Positions 59,368 through 64,000 of a stretch of 64,000 bases of DNA are shown here, one piece after another; within the stretch, counting starts at the first letter, position 1, and each line of letters opens with the position of its first letter. Made by a program: the position numbers and the translations under genes. The DNA is taken from contig CAZUJF010000012.1 in assembly GCA_964619955.1 (NCBI GenBank), positions 62,001 to 126,000 on the forward strand, read 5' to 3'. The notes under the pieces were generated by a model, which was given only the letters and a program-made list of their open reading frames with translations, was not told the origin of the DNA and made no database searches. Origin of the DNA: JACQFK01 sp964619955. Lineage in GTDB: Bacteria; Planctomycetota; MHYJ01; JACPRB01.

Positions 59368-60681
59368 ATGCTCAAGCTGCGGATCGCGACGGTGCTGGCC
59401 CTGCTGGGCCTGGGTTCCTGGGCGGGCGCGCGGTATTGCGGGGCGCAAGAGGCCGTGGGCCTGAAATCCCTCCGGACGGCCGTGCTGCAGATCGCCCGGA
59501 TGAAGGAGGCGACGGAGGAGGACACGCACCGGGTCCGCAACGAGGCGCTCAACCGCCTCTACCGCGCGGAACTGCCGCAGCTCCTGGGCAACGGCACGGG
59601 CGGAGGCCTGCGCCGCTTCAACGCGCTCCTGAAGGAGTGCGGCCTCAGCACCTTCGAGGATTTCCTGGCGGCGGAGACCCTGCCGGTCCGCGACGTCACG
59701 GACCCCGGCAGCGGCCGGAAGGTCACCGTGATGGGCGCCCTCGGATCCGACCTCATCAATCCCTGGCTGGTGACGGCGGGCATCGTCGACGGCAAGAACC
59801 TCGAAGAGCAGCCCATGTACGACGCCGCGGCCCACGCCCTCCGCGAACACACGGACTTCGCGCTCATCGGGGAGGCGGATCCGGCGCTCAGCCTGGACGG
59901 CGTCCCCGAGGGGCTCCGGGAGAACGTCCGCATCGCCTACCGCCGCCTGAATCCCGGGAACCGCTTCGCGGGGGGCTTCGACCATCCGCTCTACTATGCG
60001 GCGCTGCGCGAGGCGGCCCGGAAGCTGTTCCGGGTGGACTACCCCGCGGCCAAGCTGACGATGGACCGCCTGGTCATTCCCGAGTCCAAGGGCGGCTTCG
60101 GGATCGCCTCCTGCCTGCTCTGCCACGGCCAGAACCACACGGACGTCTACAAGCGCCTGCTGGGGGAGGCCATGCATTTCGAGGGCCGCGTGGCGGAGAA
60201 GCTCGTGACCGGGCCGGCGGCCGTCGCGGCGAGCCACGAGGCGGAGATCTACCACAAGGCCGCGAAGATCGTCCTGGATTCCTTCCCGGACAAGGTCGAT
60301 GCGGCGAAGGCCCGCGAATCCCTGGCGATGAACAATCCCGACAACGTCGACCGCCTGAAGCCGGGCTACGAGGATTTCGTCGCCACGCTGGACCGGCTGG
60401 GCTGCCTGAAGTGCCACAGCACGACGAGCAAGGTGGACGCCGAACTGCGCCCGGACAAACACGGGGCCTACATGCTCAACCCGAACTCGTACCACAAGGT
60501 CGAGAACATCAAGGCCCTCTCGGGGGTGATCAACCTGGAGAAGCTGAAGGACAGCGAGCTCCTGAGGAAGGTCGCGGGGAAGGCCAAACACCGCGGCTCG
60601 AAGGAGCTGAAGCTGCAGGACCAGGAGCTCGCCGCCCTGGAGTCCGCCCTCACGCTCTGGATGAGGGCGTTCCTGAAATAG
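59368..60681 (+). CDS. Secreted dihaem c-type cytochrome-like protein, family unknown
   Basis: Start at ATG 59368 with AAAGGGGGG upstream; 437 residues. A signal peptide (MLKLRIATVLALLGLGSWAG) precedes a helical protein. Two haem c motifs are seen, CLLCH near residue 249 and CLKCH near 345, with possible distal ligands in HTDVYKRLLGEAMHFEG and LNPNSYHKV. The first 200 residues have no motif I recognise. It is neither a multihaem MtrA-type nor a PSCyt protein. It probably carries electrons in the periplasm. The acyltransferase gene follows 29 bp downstream. Confidence 0.8.
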   Translation: MLKLRIATVLALLGLGSWAGARYCGAQEAVGLKSLRTAVLQIARMKEATEEDTHRVRNEALNRLYRAELPQLLGNGTGGGLRRFNALLKECGLSTFEDFLAAETLPVRDVTDPGSGRKVTVMGALGSDLINPWLVTAGIVDGKNLEEQPMYDAAAHALREHTDFALIGEADPALSLDGVPEGLRENVRIAYRRLNPGNRFAGGFDHPLYYAALREAARKLFRVDYPAAKLTMDRLVIPESKGGFGIASCLLCHGQNHTDVYKRLLGEAMHFEGRVAEKLVTGPAAVAASHEAEIYHKAAKIVLDSFPDKVDAAKARESLAMNNPDNVDRLKPGYEDFVATLDRLGCLKCHSTTSKVDAELRPDKHGAYMLNPNSYHKVENIKALSGVINLEKLKDSELLRKVAGKAKHRGSKELKLQDQELAALESALTLWMRAFLK

Positions 60682-60710
60682 CAGCGTCCATTCAAGGAAG
60701 CGCCCGGATC

Positions 60711-61775
60711 ATGGCCCGATCACCCGCACGGGACGCCCCCGTGCCCACGCTCCTTCGCGAGCCGGCGGCGCGCCCCGCCCCGCGGCCGGAGCGCCGGACG
60801 CCTCCGCCCCCTCCGGCCCAAAGCGGGTCGGATCCGGGGACCGCTTCCCTGTCGACGTACAACGGGGGCTTTCTCAACAACCGGCCCATCTACTGGCTGG
60901 GGCAGTGGCTCCTCGAAAACTTCGAACCCGACGCGCTGTACCCCCTCACCCGCGCCTTCGGCGAGCTGATGCATCTCACCATGGGCCGCTTCCGCCGGCA
61001 GGTGCGGGCCAACATGCTCCAGGTGCTCCGGCATCTCCACCCGGAACTGTCGCCGTCGCGGCGCCTCTGGCAGGCCGTGCGGACCACGCACCGCGTCTTC
61101 TGGAACCGGGCGGACATGTACACGGATCACGCCCTGCTCACCAGCCGCCGCACGGCGTCGTCGCTGGCGCACTACGAATTGACGGCGGATGCCTCCGGCC
61201 TGTCCTCCAGGATGGCCGCCGGAAAGGGGGCGATCCTCGCCTCGGCCCATCTGGGCAACTGGCACGAGGGCTCCGTGATCACGTCCCGCTGGCTCGGGAG
61301 CGGGCGGGGAGGACCCCCCCTTCGAACCCTGCGCTTCAAGAATCCCCGGCAGGCGCGCCTCCTGGAGGGCTTCGCCCGGCGGGCCAGGCTGCGACAGACC
61401 ACCATCACCGATCAGGCCGACCCGTTCCTGATGGTGGACCTGGTGCGGGGGTTGAGACAGGGCGAGATGCTGGCCCTGCTGGCCGACATCCCCTGGGATT
61501 ACCGCTGGGTGGAGGTGCCGTTCTTCGGAAGACCCGCCCGCTTCCCCGTGGGTCCGGCCCGGCTCGCGCGTCTCGCCGAGGTGCCCCTCTATCCGGCCTT
61601 CTGCGTCTGGAAAAAGCGCCGCCATTTCGTGTCGACCATCTGCGAACCGATCGAGGTCAGGGGCCCGGATCCCGCCGAGGCGGAGCGGCGGGCCGTGGCG
61701 CGCTTCGCCGCCGTGCTCGAGGGGTTCGTCGCGGACAACCTGGACCAGTGGTTCAACTTCAACGCGGTGTGGTAG
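60711..61775 (+). CDS. Lysophospholipid/lipid A-type acyltransferase (LpxL/HtrB-like)
   Basis: A 354-residue LPLAT protein. The catalytic H-x5-E motif is His180-Glu186 in ASAHLGNWHEGSV; the substrate-side segment WDYRWVEVPFFGRPARFPVG is the typical LpxL FFG block, followed by GPARLARLAEVPLYPAFCVW. The first 60 residues are a Pro/Arg-rich, probably disordered extension not usual for the family. A weak AAGGA lies 12-16 bases upstream of the ATG. No strong signal peptide is present. A role in lipid A or another membrane lipid is expected. It shares direction with the dihaem gene and converges with the GH36 gene. Confidence 0.9.
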   Translation: MARSPARDAPVPTLLREPAARPAPRPERRTPPPPPAQSGSDPGTASLSTYNGGFLNNRPIYWLGQWLLENFEPDALYPLTRAFGELMHLTMGRFRRQVRANMLQVLRHLHPELSPSRRLWQAVRTTHRVFWNRADMYTDHALLTSRRTASSLAHYELTADASGLSSRMAAGKGAILASAHLGNWHEGSVITSRWLGSGRGGPPLRTLRFKNPRQARLLEGFARRARLRQTTITDQADPFLMVDLVRGLRQGEMLALLADIPWDYRWVEVPFFGRPARFPVGPARLARLAEVPLYPAFCVWKKRRHFVSTICEPIEVRGPDPAEAERRAVARFAAVLEGFVADNLDQWFNFNAVW

Positions 61776-61787
61776 GCCGGCCGGGCG

Positions 61788-64000
61788 CTACTTCCCGGCG
61801 CGACGGTACGTGATCAGCGCCGCCTGCGGCGCCCGGGGCAGGTCCACCGGCAGCCCCTGCCTCATCAGCTCGGCGCCCGGATGAGGCGTGATCCTTCCGG
61901 AGTCGGCGTCCTTGAATTCGTAGGTCGCGACGGGATCCAGGCCGCGCAATCTCAACAGCCTGCCGGCTTCCTCGTTGTGGAGGCGGCGGTAGGCCAGCAC
62001 CATGCCCTCCCCCGCCTCGGGACGGTGGAACTGGAAGCCCATCCAGGCGCGCTCGGAAAGCGTGTACTCCGTCAGCGGATAATAGTCGCCCAGGAAGTTC
62101 CCGGCCGCCTCGCGCCACTGGGTCGTCAGCCGCACGGCCTCCGCGTAGTTCTCGTCCTTGCGCCGCGCGTCCGGACCGATCGTCAGATGCCAGCCCATGG
62201 CGCTGCGGAACTCGTACGGCGTCGTCGGCACGCCGGTGCCCCAGTACGGCACCCAGAACGCGAGGCCGTAGGTGTGGCATTGCTCGTTCACCGGGACGCC
62301 GATGTCGTCGCTGCGCAGGAGCGGCACCGAACGGCGCAGGGTCTCCAGATCGTTGCGCCGCCCGCCGCTGGAACAGCTGTCGATCAGCATGCCGGGATGG
62401 CGCCGGCGCAGCTCGTCCCAATAGGCCAGATACCCCTCGTTGTAGCGGATCTCGGTGATGCCCTGCCGGTCCTTGGCGTCGTGCTCGCGCCAGATGCCCA
62501 GGGGGTTGATGTTGAAGTCCTGCCGGTAGAGGTCGATGCCCTGCGCGGTGATCGTGCGGTCCACGTGGTCGACCAGCCAGCGCCGGGCCTCCGGATCGCC
62601 CATGTTCAGCAGCCGGCAGTTCCCGTCCTTCCCCAGCAGCCACTCGGGGTGCCGGTCCCAGAGCCAGGTGTTCTTCGTGACGCGTTCGGGTTCGAACCAG
62701 ACGATCGTCCGGACCCCCTTCTCGTGGGCCGCGTCGCTGATCGCGCGCAGGCCCCGCGGGAAGCGGCGGGGGTCGACCTCCCAGGTGCCGGTGTTCCACC
62801 AGCCGCCGTCGTTGGGATACCAGCCCGCGTCCATCCACCAGTAGTCCAGCTTGAGCCCCTCGGCGGCGTGGCGCGTGACGAACCGGATCTGGTTCTGCTC
62901 GTCGGCGTTCAGCATCTCGTTGAAGAGATGGGAGCTGCAGCCGGCCAGCTGCGGCGGGAGCGGCCTGCCGTCCCGCGTCGGCAGGTTGTGCGCGAGCATC
63001 CAGCGGCGCCAGACGTTCTGCGCGTCGATCCAGTCCCCTCCCCTCCAGAACTGCAGGACGATCAGCGGGCTGCGGACCTCCTCGCCCGGATGCAGCCGGA
63101 ACTGCGTGCGCTCCTGCCCGGCGAGCACGCGCTGGCGACGGTCCTTGTCCTCGAAGGTCTCGAACTTCCACTGCCCGGGCCACCCGACCGCGATGATCAC
63201 ACCGCCCCGGTCGTATTCCAGGTTGAAGTACGGCATCACGCGATCGGATCCGCGGCCCCCGGGCGTGAGTTCCAGCCGGTCGTTCTCCCTCGAGAAGACC
63301 CGTTCCAGCGGCTTGTAGGCCTGGGGGGCGCAGTAGCCCCCCTCCGCATAATGCAGCAGCGGCAGGCCCGCCTTCCCCCGGGGGAGGCGCACGTCCAGGG
63401 CCTGGATGCGGGAGAGGACGGGCGTGTCCGCCCCGCCGCCGTTCCGGAAATGCAGGGTCCATTCGACGGTCGGGAACGTCGCATATTCCAGCGCCGCACA
63501 GCGGACCTCCAGGCCGGTCTTCGGATCGGTCCAGGTGAAGGTCCGCCGGGTCCGCTCCGCATCCAGCGCGAGCACCTCGGTCTTCAGATCCCAGGAGGAC
63601 AGGAAGGCCGGCGACTCCGCGCCGTCGTAGCTGAAGCTGAACGGCGGCGGCGCGGCGGCGGCGCCCAGGATCGGCAGGTCGCCGACCCACAGCTCCCGGC
63701 CGTCCGCGAGCAGCACCTTCGCGTCCGCCCAGCCGCACTGGTCCCAGCCGATCCCGTCGCCCGCGTCGCCCACCTCCAGCAGGAACCCCGTCGCCCCCGC
63801 CAGGTCCGCCTCGACCGGCAGGCCCGGATCCGCGACGCGGCGGACGCCGGACGTGAAGAGCGTCCGCTCCCCCGCCGTGACGGAGAAGACCACGCTCCCC
63901 CTGCCCGCCCGGGTGTCGGGGTTCTGGTCCAGGCCGACGACGGCGCTGAAGGTCCTTCCCGGCGAGGGAAGCCGGACGAGCACCTTGCTGACCGCATGGC
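61788..64000 (-). CDS. GH36-type alpha-galactosidase with NPCBM domain, 5' partial
   Basis: The frame is open beyond the window edge (HAVSKVLVRLPSPG at the edge belongs to the domain), so the N-terminus is missing; about 736 residues are visible. An NPCBM/carbohydrate-binding segment covers the first ~110 (FSAVVGLDQNPDTRAG, ADAKVLLADGRELWVGD). The GH36 barrel follows, with LKLDYWWMDAGWYPNDGGWW. The likely nucleophile Asp is in DLYRQDFNINPLG and the acid/base Asp in IDSCSSGGRRNDLETLRR, which are the standard clan D signatures. It cleaves terminal alpha-galactosides or related alpha-linked sugars. It converges with the acyltransferase gene, leaving 12 bp. Confidence 0.93.
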   Translation of the reverse strand, partial: HAVSKVLVRLPSPGRTFSAVVGLDQNPDTRAGRGSVVFSVTAGERTLFTSGVRRVADPGLPVEADLAGATGFLLEVGDAGDGIGWDQCGWADAKVLLADGRELWVGDLPILGAAAAPPPFSFSYDGAESPAFLSSWDLKTEVLALDAERTRRTFTWTDPKTGLEVRCAALEYATFPTVEWTLHFRNGGGADTPVLSRIQALDVRLPRGKAGLPLLHYAEGGYCAPQAYKPLERVFSRENDRLELTPGGRGSDRVMPYFNLEYDRGGVIIAVGWPGQWKFETFEDKDRRQRVLAGQERTQFRLHPGEEVRSPLIVLQFWRGGDWIDAQNVWRRWMLAHNLPTRDGRPLPPQLAGCSSHLFNEMLNADEQNQIRFVTRHAAEGLKLDYWWMDAGWYPNDGGWWNTGTWEVDPRRFPRGLRAISDAAHEKGVRTIVWFEPERVTKNTWLWDRHPEWLLGKDGNCRLLNMGDPEARRWLVDHVDRTITAQGIDLYRQDFNINPLGIWREHDAKDRQGITEIRYNEGYLAYWDELRRRHPGMLIDSCSSGGRRNDLETLRRSVPLLRSDDIGVPVNEQCHTYGLAFWVPYWGTGVPTTPYEFRSAMGWHLTIGPDARRKDENYAEAVRLTTQWREAAGNFLGDYYPLTEYTLSERAWMGFQFHRPEAGEGMVLAYRRLHNEEAGRLLRLRGLDPVATYEFKDADSGRITPHPGAELMRQGLPVDLPRAPQAALITYRRAGK

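Noticed and set aside
1..64000. tRNA, rRNA, CRISPR, transposon or phage genes
   Set aside because: Gaps are short and none showed a cloverleaf, repeat-spacer pattern, transposase or terminal inverted repeats.

Overview
The window is about 70% G+C, densely coded on both strands, and carries 42 genes, two of them cut by the window ends. The organism is most likely a member of the Planctomycetota or a close relative. That rests on the protein families: DUF1549/DUF1553 plus DUF1501 pairs, DUF1800 with DUF1501, a TIGR03067-type small protein, PVC-type cytochrome/sugar-dehydrogenase fusions, secreted sugar isomerase/epimerase-like proteins, and three proteins resembling the propeller part of hydrazine synthase alpha. 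Most products are exported, many by unusually short signal peptides. I saw no tRNA, rRNA, CRISPR array, insertion sequence or phage gene.

Layout. 1-6208 (+): a DUF1549/DUF1553 protein, a DUF1501 partner and a PPC-domain protein, closed by a strong bidirectional terminator. 6291-13566 (-): a regulatory operon made of an ECF sigma factor, a membrane anti-sigma-like protein fused to an alpha/alpha-toroid domain, a free toroid paralogue, and a second DUF1549/DUF1553 + DUF1501 pair. 13692-14621: a LysR regulator. 14637-26827: the first hydrazine-synthase-alpha-like dihaem protein, a lipoprotein methyltransferase, a Tat-exported isomerase-like protein, a cytochrome-fused sugar dehydrogenase, and a minus-strand set with DUF1800, DUF1501, a TIGR03067-like protein and DUF4874/DUF4832.

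26991-32320 (-) is a heavy-metal RND efflux operon headed by two small cysteine-rich secreted proteins. Divergent from it, 32637-36324 (+) is a stress-type set (AMPK-type glycogen-binding domain, Hsp20, beta-barrel-like protein, tandem universal stress protein, patatin). It lies behind a textbook -24/-12 sigma-54 promoter with an enhancer-like inverted repeat upstream.

36321-64000 is mainly a saccharide-processing and surface-redox region. It holds two more hydrazine-synthase-alpha-like proteins, one fused to a cysteine-less FGE-type domain. It also holds DUF6807, an AraC regulator, a ThuA-PA14-pentahaem protein, sugar dehydrogenase, isomerase-like proteins, a Gfo/Idh oxidoreductase, beta-helix proteins, a GH5-like enzyme and a GH36 alpha-galactosidase. 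A B12-radical SAM enzyme, a dihaem protein and a lipid acyltransferase complete it. A recurrent near-palindromic element (consensus yAACCrYGTT) sits just upstream of many of these units and may be a shared operator.
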